Positions 11,035 through 24,100 of a DNA stretch of 64,000 bases are shown here, piece after piece; within the stretch, counting starts at the first letter, position 1; every line of letters starts with the position of its first letter. The notes beneath the pieces were generated by a model. That model was not told the origin of the DNA, searched no databases, and saw only the letters and a list, made by a program, of their open reading frames with translations. Made by a program: the position numbers and the translations under genes. Source of the DNA: Neelides folsomi (lineage: Eukaryota > Arthropoda > Collembola > Neelipleona > Neelidae); NCBI GenBank assembly GCA_034687125.1, contig JAQGBZ010000034.1, forward strand, positions 248,001-312,000, read 5' to 3'.

Positions 11035-12620
11035 CTAAATGTCGTCGTCTCCACAAACTTCGAGAAAGACGTCGAAAGACAAACGGCTGCAATGCCCATC
11101 AGAATTGAAAACATACTTGTGAAATGTCCCGTCCATACAAATTGCTAAAACAATTCAAATTATTAATTAACATTTAAGTTAATTTGAGTTATTTTAAATT
11201 AAAAAATACTATTAGTAACATTTTTTAAATTACCAACAACCGAACTGTGTGAGGAAAATGCACAAACACAAGCGCATTCCGGAGGGACTGTAAAATTCGC
11301 TAATGCCCATTGCGACTCCACGTAATTCCCGAGAAATCCGATTTTGGATAACCTAAATAATTATTATTTATATAACAATATGTTCCATATTATATAATTA
11401 TAATTAAATACATATAATTAATATTAATTTCATAATGCAAGTAATACAATTATCCTATTGAAATGTTTACTAAGTTTGTATTGGTGAAACTAAAGTTTTA
11501 AATACAACTTACGTGGAGCGTCGATTGAGATGATGGTCCTTTAGTGCAAAAATATGTATCGTTCCTTTATCACTGGAACAGCAAATGAAGTCTGAATCGT
11601 GACTGAAATTGATGCAGTAAACTGTTGCTGAGTCGGAACCGCGTCTGAGTTCATGAACAAGAGTTTTCTTATTTGCGTCCCAAACCCGAATGAGCGTTCC
11701 TTTGTCAGAGGCCGTAGCAATTAAATTCCCTTGCTGGTTGATAGAAATACAAGCAAGTTCTCCTTGGTGAGCATCGATGGTCGCAGGGCTGCTCGAAACG
11801 GTTGCTTCCGTTGTGGCAAGATTCTAATAAAAATAATATTCATTGGTAAATAAGTTTAAATTTAATAATAAATTTTTAAATTAAGTTTAAATTTGAATTT
11901 AATAATGAATTTGAATAAATTTCTTAATTTTATTGGTCGTTATTATGAATATTACCATAAGCTGAAGCGACCCCAATTTTGATCCAGGAAACACGAGGAG
12001 ATTGCAAAGGCCAGGAGATAATTCGCACAACCCAAGAGGATTAGGTCGAGTTTCAATGGTAAATAACTTCTGAGGATTGTTGGGAAAGGAAAAGATGTGA
12101 ATGCGATTTTTGAGAACGGCGACTAGTCGGTCACGGCGACATCGAACTGAAATCACAGTTTGATTGAAAGTGAATTCGAGAACGGATCGCTTCTTCAAGT
12201 CATCATAGACCAGAACAGAGTTGTCGGCATATTTCGGTCGACTTCCTCCGCTCACAATGGCAAATAAATTGCATCGATAAACCATTTCACAGAAATTGAC
12301 TCCACCAAGAAGCTGCTCATCTGGAATTTATTAAAATATTTCATTCGTAATTGTTAATTAATTAATCGGTTTATTTTGAACATATTTAAACTAATTCATT
12401 TTTATACATACCGTAATGAACTTTTTCCACCAGTGGTTCGACATGATAAATTCGCACTCCGTTTTCCATACAGCACATGAAGCAGCCTTAAAGGATCCAA
12501 AAGTTAGAAAATTCAGAAAATATATAAGTTTAAATACTTTTAATTCCAAATGAAGGGAAACTTACTCTTGTCTTGGTTGAACCGAATGTTGGTTATTTGT
12601 TTCTCGTAGGAAGACGCCAT
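11035..12620 (-). CDS. WDR45: WDR45/WIPI4-like PROPPIN, autophagy WD-repeat protein, 6 exons, 344 aa
   Basis: Exons in transcript order: 12566-12620, 12412-12486, 11956-12320, 11513-11823, 11234-11352, 11035-11144; all junctions keep frame and total 1035 bases. WIPI proteins are seven-bladed propellers that bind PI3P and PI5P on forming autophagosomes and, for WIPI4, partner ATG2. The start matches the family ([20 protein letters not shown] with VRIYHVEPL after it). The lipid-binding LRRG motif is at about 224-227, followed by [19 protein letters not shown]. Later blades read [15 protein letters not shown] and DGTFHKYVF, and the acidic tail GDDDI resembles the acidic end of WIPI4 rather than WIPI3. 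The gene is tail-to-tail with the phosphatase gene and head-to-head with the CDK inhibitor gene. Confidence 0.93.
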
Positions 12621-14226
12621 TTGGAATTGGAGTCATAAAAGATGTTTAAAAAAATGTCTCCTTTGTTTAAAATTGTCTTTTAATCAAGATTTAAAACAAG
12701 AGCGTGGGATTTGAAGGTGGAGCAAATGTTTGAGCAAATGTTGTCAAAGGTTGAGGATTGGAATTGACCCCAAAGGGTTGTTCAATCGAGGTCAAGCAGG
12801 GCGAGATGCCCAGGATTTTTAAAGGACACTTTATGAGGATTCTCTTTATTCTGCGTTGTAATGTTTAAATCTCTTCCGCAGTGGAACGCTCTCCTATAAT
12901 AAACTATTACGACTCCTATTCGCTCATTCACTTTTTCGAGGTTTGGATTCGCACTTGAGTGCAAATTCCCTCTCACTTAAACAAATTTGGTCTTGGAGTT
13001 GTTACAAACAGGTCTATACGCCAAACAAAATCCCCAAGTATTTAATCATTGACTAACTACAATTTTACAATGATCTATCCTTTAATTATAACCTCTCCCA
13101 TCATCCAATCATGAACAATTAAATTGCGGATTAATAACCTATGTAACAATTTTTGCAATATTTATTTAATGACTAATGACTACACCAATATAATTTTTAC
13201 AAAATATTTAAAACACTTTCTTATTTTATTTAAATTTAAAAAAATCTTAGTTAATATATTTATATATTATGATTCTTATTGTCAATAATCTTAGTATTAG
13301 TCAATAGGTTATGTTGCTAATTATAATTATAATTTTTAACGGAATCATGTTCTTGTATTAATCGTACTACTTTGGTTTGTTACATTGGGGAGGAATTTGT
13401 CAAAGTGCACGTGATTCGTTGGTATGATCTATGGAGGCGTAGTACGGAGAAAAATGGTTCTTATGTTGATCCAATGGGGATTCATCAATTTCATGCCCAT
13501 AAAAAATCCATTTCTTTACTCTTTCCAGATTGCTGTCATGAATTAATTAATAACTAAATTAAATATTTAATACTAATTTAAATATTTTCTTCGTCAATTT
13601 TATAAGATTCCAGGAAGGAACGAAGGGGAAATGGATAAATATGGAAACATGAAAGAGAGCGAGAGAAAATGAACCGCATGAGAATAGATTGAGAGAATAT
13701 TTGAATTTAAACCGGTGAAGGAGGAATTTGACATTTGACTTTTGACTCAAATTCAATTTGACAATTGAAATTTCCAACATTGGATAATTAAAATTAAATT
13801 ATATGCAAAATGTGAATATAAATCCCCCGCATCGGACCATAGTGTGCAAAAGGAGTTTAATGGAAAGATTGATTTTATTCGAATTGAATCCTCCTCCAGT
13901 AAGTTAAATTGAAATAAATAATAAGCCCAAATGCATCATTATTTTAATGTATTTTGAATAAAGATTATTTCTTGATCTTCCTTAATAATGATATTAAAAT
14001 GGGATTGTTGGTTTCTTGTTTGTGCAGCGTCAGCGTGTTGGACGGACTTGATCCCATAGGTCATTTCTCCCGAGTGCGACGTAGAAAGAAGTACGAGCTG
14101 ACAACCTCGATGGATGCTGAGATCGCCCTGGGCTCGCCGATGCCCCACCCTCTTGATCCAGAAGAGTCTTGAGGTCTTTTGGGCCGTGGGGGTTGGTGGT
14201 CGGGGGTTGGATCTCCCATCCGGCAG
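12621..14226. other. intergenic region between divergent WDR45 and CDK-inhibitor genes
   Basis: This 1.6 kb region should contain the WDR45 promoter and upstream sequences of the CDK inhibitor. It is AT-rich with a plainer block near 12700-13000. Short open frames occur (for example 13372-13557 +), but none shows family motifs or splice context I can support. Confidence 0.5.
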
Positions 14227-14286
14227 TATAAAGTACTGAGGGCGTACAACCGTCAGTTTACATACAGAGGGAAGTTGAGGGAGTTG
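14227..14286 (+). promoter_or_regulatory. TATA + Inr + DPE core promoter of the CDK-inhibitor gene
   Basis: TATAAA lies at 14227-14232. An initiator matching TCAKTY exactly (TCAGTT) lies at 14253-14258, putting +1 at A14255, 28 bases after the first TATA base. At +28 to +32 (14282-14286) AGTTG matches the DPE consensus RGWYV. The three elements are at the spacings established in Drosophila. The start codon follows 189 bases after +1. Confidence 0.7.
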
Positions 14287-14317
14287 GCTCTGCTGCCTCA
14301 AACTCCTCGGTCGGTCC

Positions 14318-14362
14318 ATGTCCAGACGCTGTGGCGAAGACGAGTGGAGTGCTGAAGAGTGA
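14318..14362 (+). promoter_or_regulatory. upstream ORF in the CDK-inhibitor leader
   Basis: A single upstream ATG opens a 14-codon frame that ends in TGA 81 bases before the main start. No other ATG lies between the predicted +1 and the main ATG, whose context (CACCATGAG) is strong. Human CDKN1B (p27) also has a regulatory uORF, so the arrangement may regulate translation here too; this is inference. Confidence 0.6.
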
Positions 14363-14443
14363 AGTGCGCTGGACGACGAGAGGAATTTCAACCCCGCGGC
14401 CCCCGCCGACGCTTCGACCCTGGGCCAAAAACGGAGTGGCACC

Positions 14444-17400
14444 ATGAGCGCCCGTGTCTGCAGTCCCCCCATGATGGACACCCGGGAGATCCTCCTCAGC
14501 CCGACGTGTCCATCGGGCGGGGGTAACCTCGCGAGCCTTCCGAGCTCCGCGACCCAGCCCGCCCCCAGCCTTCCGCCGACCCTCACCTACTCCGACCTGG
14601 GGATGAGGAAGGCCGTCTCGAGGGCGCTCTTCGGCGACCCCGACCCCGCCAGGACCTCCCAATACGCTCGACAGAAGCTCCTGGAAATCCGAAAGGAAGA
14701 CGTCAACAAGTGGAACTTTGACTTCGAGGCCGAAACTCCATTGGAAGGAAGGTGAGCTGTTGAGGGAAATTGGTCACTTGGATCGTGCCACCAATCCCTG
14801 GCACTTAAGATAACCACAATTTGATAAGGAGTTATTTAAATCTCCTCCTGGTTCCTCCAGACCTCCCTAATCAACATTGAAGTCATCACCTCCCCCCTGC
14901 CTAAGCTCTCTAACTTTACCCCAACTAACTAACTACCTTTTTATATACATTAATACATCCAAATAGGTGGACTAAATTTCAAAAATTATTAAAAATGAAA
15001 TGATCGAATTGAGGCCCCCATTATTTATCTCAATTATTATCTGTATCAATATGTGCCTTCCAAAATATTTTCCTCCATTTCGTCTGCCACATCAAATACA
15101 CATTGACTGATAAAAGGATCTTTAATCTGAACGATGAGTAAATTCCAAAGGGAATAAAATTACGCTCTATCGCAATTACTCAAACTCGTTCAAACTCAGA
15201 TTAATGTCAGTAATACAATGATAGTACATAACTACGTGATTTAAGTTAGTTAGTTACTATGTTAGTTAGTAAGTTAGTTAGTTACTGAGTTAGTTAGTAA
15301 GATCCTAATATTTATTAACTAATAATTAAATAAATGGAGTTGAGTTGTTTTAAAAACCCCTCGTCCTGTTCAATGACTCTGATGGAGATTTTCACCCAAG
15401 GGGGTTTGTTTTCTCACAGAGCGTCTCTGGCAGATGATTCAGGTCATCGTGTGGAGGACTCACATTTTGCACACACAACGACTCGTTCCTCCTCCCACCT
15501 TCTTCCTTGCTCACATCCATTTGCAAACTCCTGCACTCTGCTTGGAAAAGCAAATAAAAAATCCCCAATACATTTTTCCCCTTTGACCATTCAGGACTTG
15601 CCTTGCTGAAGGCGAGTTCTCCAACTCTGAGTGAGACTCTTAGGCTTTGATTTGGATAATAATGATTAAAAGGTTTGTCCCAAGCTTTAGCAGACGGCAT
15701 CGAACCATCTTATAAGGTTTCTCCCATCGGAGAATCTGGATGATAATTAATCGTTCTCTTTGACTAATCGGGGGATTCTCTTTGCTTGACAGATACAAAT
15801 GGGAGGCGATCGAGCGGAGCCGAGAGATGTCAATGAGCAGTGAGTCTAGTGATGCGAAGCTGAGTTCACCAAATCAATTACCGCCGTCTTTCCATTCAAA
15901 ATACTTAACCTCCTCGAGTCCGAAGCTCGAAGTCCGAGATTCGCTTTTGATTGTCCGGACCGGGCCGGGCAGCGCCGCTGGGCGAGACGTGGGCGAGAGG
16001 AGTAGTCAAGAAGGAGCTTCGCCGGGGAGCTCTTCACCCCAAGACCTGTCTTTCCCCGAGTCCACCGACCACGTGCGACTTTCCTCCCCCGGGTCCCCCA
16101 ATTCCGTCACAGTCCGAGTCGAGCCAAAGTCTCACAATAAGCCAAAGACCTTAACAGGTGAGTTCATTTTATCACTGCTTCTACTAAACTGGTCATCCGC
16201 AATTAGCGGCATAAATATTAATAGTAAAATGGCCCATGGGAGCGTAAATCCTTCCCTTGGTGAATCATCCCTTCCCGATGGATAGTAAATAACATAAATA
16301 TGATGAGGATGGCGAGAGGAAGTCTGGTGATAGTGATTGTATTAACTAACCACATAAATAATACACATAAATGTATTATTTATGTGGCTCAGCTCCTTGG
16401 AATTAATACAGTAATAATATTTGTACATTTAAATGGGTTCAAAATAAATAGTTTAAAATACTAAAACCTTTGATAAAGGCCTTTACGGTTTCTTCCGTAT
16501 GTAGTAAGTGTTGTTGATTCCATATAACAAGCCATGCAACATGATTGGTATTAATTCTTATCAATCTCCATTAGTATATTTAACATATTCCCACTAGTAT
16601 ATTTATCCCCACATTAGACTTGTAGATCATTTTGGAATAATTTGTATGATGAACGGAAGGAAATTCCTATCTTGTTCATTTTCTTCAATTCTTCATTGAT
16701 TTGTGTGACCCGAGGTTGATACTAAGTGGGCACGTTGTGAGAGTCTTTATCTCAGCTCCACTTCCTTTCCCACACACCCTCGGACTGAAACTGAGTGAGT
16801 GAATTGAGAGTGATCATGAGCTCTCCACATTCACTTTTTAAACCCATGTTTTGAGCCAGGACGCCGGGGAGATAATGGCCTTAGTTTTATAACCGATGAG
16901 TGGAGGGCCATAATGAAAGGAATTTCAAACCTTATTGATTATTTCAGCTCCACGATTTCCGTTATCTCCACCTTTCCCAACCCTTCAGGTTTCAAAAGTG
17001 GGAACAGTAAGGAAAGTGATTAGACCTCTCTCCTATTTATATATTTGACTTGACCGATGAGCCTCGACCCATGTCTCACACCTATCTTACCCATAATGAT
17101 CCTTTTAAGTCCTCCATTTTTCTCCCTTCGTTTTACTCCCTCCGATCCGGATCGGAATGTGAGGACTTAAGTGCAAAGGTTGATTCCGATAAAGGGAGGA
17201 AGATCGCGGATGCTAATGAGTTCCATTCCTAAAGATCTCTGAGTGACTTAAAAATCCTCTTAGCTAGTGAGTCAGGATTTCCCAATGGCCAATCTCGAAA
17301 TGTCTTTGAGGATTCCTCCAGGTCAATTTTCCATGGGCGATGTTTGTATTTAAGTGGAGTTGTGGAGTTTGTGAATCTGACGGTATTAAAGGGAAGTCAT

Positions 17401-20400
17401 GATGACGAGGAAGAAGGTTGGTGTTTCTCCGAAGTGAGCCAGTTTTTTGTAAGGGGTAGGTAGGTCAGAGCAGGACTCTTCCTTTGTCTCCACACCCACT
17501 CTTGTTTTGTCCGGGTTTGAGCGGGAAAGGAAGGGTTCGTCTGGTTTGGAACATATGGTCCAGGGTCTGTCTCGTAGCGTGCGTAGTAGTGCCCATGTAG
17601 TAATAATAATAGGTGAGTACGGAGAGCAGGGGAGGGGGCCTTTGTGCCCGAGATATACCTATAGACGTCTCCAAGTTGTGAGGGTCCGGAGGGGTTTGGT
17701 CGGACCATCCAGCTGCTCCTTTTGGAGGATTTAAGGACCAGGAACCAAGGACCAGAATGGTGGTGGGAGACGACGACCTTGCAAAGGGACAAGAGACCTA
17801 CTCGTGCATGCCTTCATGGCCGTCTTAGGGGCATATTGTGCCTAGATAGGGACAGACACTGGTTTGGAAAGCATTGTTGACCTGAGGGTCTCCCAGCCCA
17901 GGTGAAGAAAGGGAACTTCTTCGCCCCAACGACAAGGAACCGTCAAAGAGACCCACAAAACTTTTTTCTATCAAAGGTAAAAAGAATGGCCGGGTGTTGT
18001 CCTGCAGGTGTGCACCCTCAAAGGCCTCCCTGTGCTTCCAAATAGAAAACAGATTTGGCCGCCGATTGGCCAACAAGCCCGCCAAAATTACAACTTGACC
18101 TTTCCTCCCTCAGCTCCATTGTTTAACCTAAGCTCCTTGGGCTTCCACATTTCCACAAAGCCCTTTTCCAATGTGCAATTCCCCTTAAGTCTTAAGAATA
18201 CCAAGTTGATCCGATGCTTGTTGGTCCGATGCGAAGGAAAGTGTTCAATCTCTCCAAGACTTGTTCTCTCGGGGAGAATGTTTGTAATTAAAATTGAGCC
18301 TCTCGCCGCGTCCATTATTTAGCCAAAGGGGAACGGCCGGCCCTGTCAAATCATCCTCATTCCACCGTCCTGATTAATGACATGGATTCGGCCATTATAG
18401 GGGCTATTTGGAAAACTCCTTTGTCTTCCAAGAGAATGATTCTAAATTGATGAGTTAAATGAGTTCAAGAGCTGTCGGTCAGTTCGGATCTCCAGACAGA
18501 ACAAAGTAAATCCCGATTTCTCGCTGCATTCCATTGATTGCAGCCATTGAGAAATCTCATTGATCTCTTGGGTTTGGGATTGACCATCCCTTGCACATAC
18601 CTTCCAGATCTCCCATTGAGCTGGACGGTCAACCAATCCAGGCTACTATGAATCACAATGGGGAACTCCATTCATCCTCATGTTTGATTGTAAGGTGAAG
18701 GGCATAAAGAATTCCTCTATTTCCTAATGAACTCTCCAGGTTCCACGAGGTTCTCAATGAATTCCCATCACCCCTCTCTCACTCTTCACAAAGGCAGAGG
18801 TCAAGTTAGGTCCAAAGGGCTCAATGACCATTCCCACCTTTACATTCAACCGTTGTTCCTTTTCTTGGGAGAAAATGACCTTTTCATTCCCACAACTATT
18901 TCACTCTCATAGAATCTGAATGTGGGAGAATTCCACTCACTTTTCAGCTTTTCCACCAAACCCCGTTTTGTCCATTGATTAATTGGGAATTTTAGACCTC
19001 ATATTGCACCTCAAGTTGAAATCATTTCCCAAAATTGTCTTTCTCTCTATAATGCATTTAAAAAAGGACATGGATTGAGATGAATCAATTGGATTCATGG
19101 GGATGTTTCAGCACATTTCACCTCCAGGTTGATTCATGTCATCGGATTTATTTTTCTTTTTTCTGCGAATGAATACATTATAATACTATAATACAATATA
19201 AATACTGTATTATCATTTATCATTTTACTATTACTACGGTCCTCTTTACAATTGAGTGTAACCGGATCGACATACCCAAACCTGTGGAAATTCGACACTC
19301 CAGACGAAGTGTAAGGGAAAGGGTGAAATGTCCTCAACCCCATTTCTTATTTAGGTCATCAAACAAAAAGGAATATTTTGGTTAAATTTGTTTCTAGGAA
19401 GTTCCAATCCCCCCATGTGAGTTAATGGAATCATTTACCAGACCCCTCACTTGTTCTACATAATTCCACAAATAAAGAAAAGCGGGATAAGGAATGGTTT
19501 TTATAAATAATGGTTTTAATGAGTTTGCTATTTAAATTTGGCTCATTCCAATGATCAATGCATTGTAGGAAGAGTTCAAAGTCAAAGTCGTTTATTGAGG
19601 TGATAAAGAAATTCAACTGACAAATATTTCACTTTCAAATAGTAATAATAATAAACTGTTATTGCCTTATTTAAAAATGAGATGTTGAGAAAGGTAAAAA
19701 AAGTATGTAGTATTGTATATTGTATATATGTAGTATTGTATATAATACTATTAGTTTTTATTTGTAACTCAAGCCTTCTTCTGATCATGTGATGTCATAA
19801 AACATGCAGTGTTTTGTATTTTGATCTCTTGGATCATCTTAGGTCGTTGAATGGAAAAGAATAGAATTTTTAATTTTCCCTTCAAGTTTGTCAAGTTATT
19901 CTTAAAAATTGGAATGTCTCTTTTTCTAACCACTCAAACCACTTTCCATTTGTTGATAACTTAAATCCACGTTGTTCATCTGTCAGGGATTAATAGTCCT
20001 ACGCAGTTAGCCGATAGCATTTTTCACTCATTACACCTCCTATATATATTAAATATTACATTAATTTAGCTACAAGTATGTATATTATGTAGGAATCAAT
20101 TAGCCTACAACCAACAACTACAACCTTCCACATGTTCCTCATTTAAAATGAAGGAGGTCTTGGGGAGATCCAAAATCCACTCAAATCCAAATGTTTAGTT
20201 CAACAAGGAAATTTTCCTTTTCTCAAACATGGATCAAACATGTTTAGAAAGGAATTTTCCCGATTGAGTGAATCCCATGAGAATTGAAATTAAATTTAAT
20301 TAACAATTCCCTTCATTTGAATTAATACGAGACAGACACACGGTGGTTGTTTTGGCCAGATTATTTTATGGTAATTAAATTACATGAGCCTACCGTTCGG

Positions 20401-20747
20401 CTTCTAATTATTTCTCGAGTCAGGTGTTCTACATATATGCACACGAGACATACACAAAATCGGAACTTATCTTGTTTGTATCTTCATTTAATGTCTACCG
20501 ACTACATTTGTATCATACAATATCGTATCATATGTTTGTATATCCATTGGGGAACATAGAACATAGTTTGTAGGATTAAGATGTAAAAAGGATTTTTAAT
20601 GGTGTGGATATTGGGTATATGTAAAGTATATTGCAAATATATCTTCTTCATTGAGAATTCTTTTCTTTTCCAGATTACATGCCAATCAGCAAAAAGCGGC
20701 GTGCTCCAGCGGCTACGACGACAGCTGGGAAAAAAGCAGCATTGTAA
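14444..20747 (+). CDS. dap: CIP/KIP cyclin-dependent kinase inhibitor (dacapo/CDKN1-like), 3 exons, 248 aa
   Basis: Exons: 14444-14751, 15793-16157, 20674-20747; both junctions keep frame. CIP/KIP proteins bind cyclin-CDK complexes in the nucleus and stop the cell cycle. The CDI domain spans about residues 55-115: the cyclin-binding RALFG (60-64), the CDK-binding KWNFDF (89-94), then PLEGRYKWE across the first junction. The middle is S/P-rich and predicted disordered. The last exon adds DYMPISKKRRAP, a basic nuclear signal, and the exon 2/3 join makes TLTDYM followed by a basic cluster, resembling the PIP-degron of p21 (MTDFY). The tyrosine-bearing 3-10 helix that p27 uses to fill the ATP site (FYY) is not evident after KWE. 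The very short last exon, 4.5 kb away, is supported by phase, nuclear signal and acceptor. Confidence 0.88.
14752..15792 (+). other. CDK-inhibitor intron 1
   Basis: A GT-AG intron of about 1 kb that splits an arginine codon within the CDI domain. Apart from the GTTA-based repeat it holds a block of more balanced composition near 15350-15720 with no supportable exon. Confidence 0.8.
15244..15300. repeat. 28-bp tandem repeat built of GTTA units
   Basis: Two 28-base units start at 15244 and 15272 and differ at two positions. Each is made of shorter AGTT units, so it looks like nested slippage inside intron 1. Confidence 0.8.
16158..20673 (+). other. CDK-inhibitor intron 2 (4.5 kb) with mixed-composition islands
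   Basis: A GT-AG intron that splits the aspartate codon of the PIP-degron-like motif. It contains islands of more balanced composition (about 16700-17350, 17400-18350, 18720-18960) between AT-rich stretches and a perfect hairpin at 16350-16387. Open frames in the islands occur on both strands and show no family motifs. Regulatory DNA is the simplest reading but not shown. Confidence 0.6.
16350..16387. repeat. perfect 16-bp hairpin in CDK-inhibitor intron 2
   Basis: The arms CCACATAAATAATACA and TGTATTATTTATGTGG are exact reverse complements separated by six bases (CATAAA). Confidence 0.85.
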
Positions 20748-21120
20748 TTCCACCAATTTTCAAGTCCTTTGATCAAAAGAAGAATGGACGTCGTTTAATG
20801 TCACCAGAATGGAAATGAAGAAGAAAGAAATCGGTCCGTATTTTAAACCTATGATTTGGAATTTTAATCCTCGAGTTATTTCCTCCTCAATTCATAATTA
20901 ATTCAGGTGTATTGAGAAAAATTGAATGTTAAGGATCATCATGTTAAGTTTTAAATTGTCAATTGGCATTACAATCCTTTTAATCGTTTAATTAAGTTCA
21001 GAGCCTCGTAGGTTAAAATAGAATCATGTTTTACATTGAGACAATTTTGAGCATGGAGATAATACAAAATTGGATTATTTTAAATTAATATTAATCAATA
21101 AACATTTAGTTGATATTTAA
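20748..21120 (+). other. likely 3' UTR of the CDK-inhibitor gene
   Basis: AT-rich sequence after the stop codon, up to just beyond an AATAAA at 21097-21102. No other feature seen. Confidence 0.5.
21097..21102 (+). terminator. likely polyadenylation signal of the CDK-inhibitor gene
   Basis: Canonical AATAAA about 350 bases after the stop codon. Confidence 0.5.
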
Positions 21121-24100
21121 GAACTTAATTAAGAGTCAGGCAATATTAACTATAGTCACATCACTCTCACGCTTACATGAACGCTTATTGATAGACCAGG
21201 AAAGGGTAAATGTTTTATAACCCTTGGGAGTTGAGCGTCTTTCTTAAGGGAGATTGAATTAGAGGGGGGCTCTGGAATGAATTGGAAACCAAGGAGTTGC
21301 CCCGAGGGTTTCAGGATGAGGTGGAGACCATTTTTTTCATCCTTGGAGATGTGGAGGAGGGAGGGTGCAGAAACCACCGAACATTTGCAAGATCTTGGGG
21401 AATGGCTGTTGTAAGGAGAAGTCCACCATCATGGTGAGCTCATGACTTCCAATGGGTGTTGTGGTTACGTAAGGAGGAATCTTCTTACTGCGTCTCATCT
21501 CCAAGAGATTAATTCTATCATTTGTATGATCATATTCCATGAAGGTCCTTTGGAATTGAAAATCAATTTCAACTAATTTCTAATTGATCTGTTGAAATGA
21601 TCTCTGTAAAATCAAATTGACAATTGAATCATAAGAATGATAAGAATTATAAAATAAAGCAATGGCATTCACCCCATGTGAGAAGGAAATGACCAAAGTT
21701 TCCCATCGTTTAAAATCAATGTGAAAGACTCAAGGAACAGATTTTAAATATTCTTGTAACAAATGATTGTATATATATATATTTATATTTACATATCATA
21801 TATATACGAATTTTAATTATTGAACGACTCTCCTCGACGATTCGCAGCTTATTTTAGAATTATGTTTTAGGAGTGTGATGATTTATATATTTTTTCTACT
21901 GAGAACTCGGGAGGAGTTGTGGGAGAGGAAAGGTGCGTGGAGTAGGGTTAGGTTAACTTCGCTTCATAAATAAATAAATATTAAGAGATGATGATGATGA
22001 TGACGATGGTCGGATAGGTTACGAGGGTTCAATGAGGAGTTTGCGGAAATGAATTGGATTGACGTGGAAGGTCTGACTAATTGTTGAGTAAATATTCATT
22101 AGGATAAGGTGTGTGGAAGGTGGTTGCATTCCAATGTTGCACATTGGTTTCTCAAACTACGGAAAGCTTTAATAGTGACGATATTTTATAGTTAGGACTG
22201 GGCCCCGATAGTTCATCTTTTACATTTAAACTACAGACATTAATTTATGATAATTAGATGTACATAGAGTAATACCAATTTTAGTAATATTTTATTCTCG
22301 GTTCTTGTGGGTAAATTGAGTAGGGATATTTATGATGATTTTAAATACGAACCCCTCAAGTATTACGTACATAATTAAAGACTAATTAAAGTCTCTCAAT
22401 TGGACATAGAGTGATAATTATAATAATTAATTATGAATGGGTGGGATATGAGAGGAATTTTCCAGGGACAGTAATTTGGGTAAGATGGTACAAATAGATT
22501 TTATGATATTTTTTATGGTTAGGTTCAATTGTGCGGGATAAGTGGGATGATTTATTTATTACCGTGTGTGGAATTGATGTGTTTGAATACTATGGAGATT
22601 GACCATCTATTTACCTCGTCCAATGGGAATTTAAAAATGATTAGTGAGGATGGATTGATTTGGGTTTAATGAACGGCTTTGGCAAACAACGGTGATCTCA
22701 TCATCATTTTTCACGAGGCCAAAAAGTCCCCTAATAACCTTTTAGTTTTTCTAATTCCAAGTGTGATGTTTATTTATTTGAGAGCTCTTCATTTGGTCGA
22801 GTGGACTTTATTTAAATGATATTTATTTGTCTCCCTCCCCCCTTCCACCTCTTTTCATTTTTTAGTTTTAATTAGTTGGGCATCTTGAAAGTACAACCTG
22901 TCCGAACCGACCCTTCACATCTCCCTGTTTACAAAATCAAGAAACTGGGACTTTGGACGGCAAGTGAGGTCGGTTCGGGACGAGGGACAAATATATACAA
23001 TTTTAGGAATGAGACTCGCTCCCACGGTTTGGGCCCTCAATGTACAAACGTGGAGCAATCAATCAGCCGGCTTTTGTTGGGGTGACAAATAACGAAAAGA
23101 GTTAATTTAGCAATATAAACAAACGCCCCAGTTTCTTCAGGGAAGAAGAGTCGCGACAAAGAGTATGAATCAACATCTAGAGTACAAAAATTGGTCTCAT
23201 GTAACTACAATTTATGTTTAATGTTTATTCTCCCCGTTGTCATCAAAGAGATTTCTCCTTTGGTTCCACATCTTTCCTCCCAATTGTGCCCAGAGGAGTC
23301 TCCGAAGGGACTTCAACATTTCACTCCTTGGGAACTCCCCGATTCTTTTACACACATAGGTTGAAATAGAAATTAAACCTTTGCATCACAAAGGTCCTTT
23401 GGCCACCCACAAGGTCCGCTAACATCAAAATCCCAAAATGACAAGTTTCTTGACACATCTCACAAATATTATCAACACCCAAAGTCCCATCCAGAGAATT
23501 CAAAGGAATGGGCTTTACCCAATAGGACGACCGTAACTAATGTAGTTTAAAAACTCCAGACACACACACAGAAAGAGATTACAATTTGTTCAAGCTAGAT
23601 CAATTTCCGCGAAGAATAATTTAAGTTCACAGGAATCCTCAATCATCAAATCATTCAATCACAATCTGACAATAATGGCCATCAGTTTGAGTTAGATGAC
23701 TTAAAAACAATCTGTTTTGCAATATATTGAATTAATTTAGAAAAATTAATATTATTGGTATTATGTTTATTATTATAATTTGAAACTCTTATTTGGGTTT
23801 TTATTGGTTTAAGGATTTTATCAAATATTTTAACTGGAAAGGAAAGCCCTCAATTTTTTAATTTTACATCATTTGTATGCTAACGCACTTTTGGTATAGA
23901 TTTAAATTAGCTGGTAACATATTGTAATACATTTAAAATAATAGATACATATTGTATTGGATTTACGGTTTATTAAATAATATATGATGGGAAACAAATA
24001 GGTAATTGCCTAATTAAATGGTTTAATAACTTTAATAATATTTAAATAACAGTACAGTTTGAATAAATGCTTTACATCTCATGTAATTGGTAGTTGAAAC

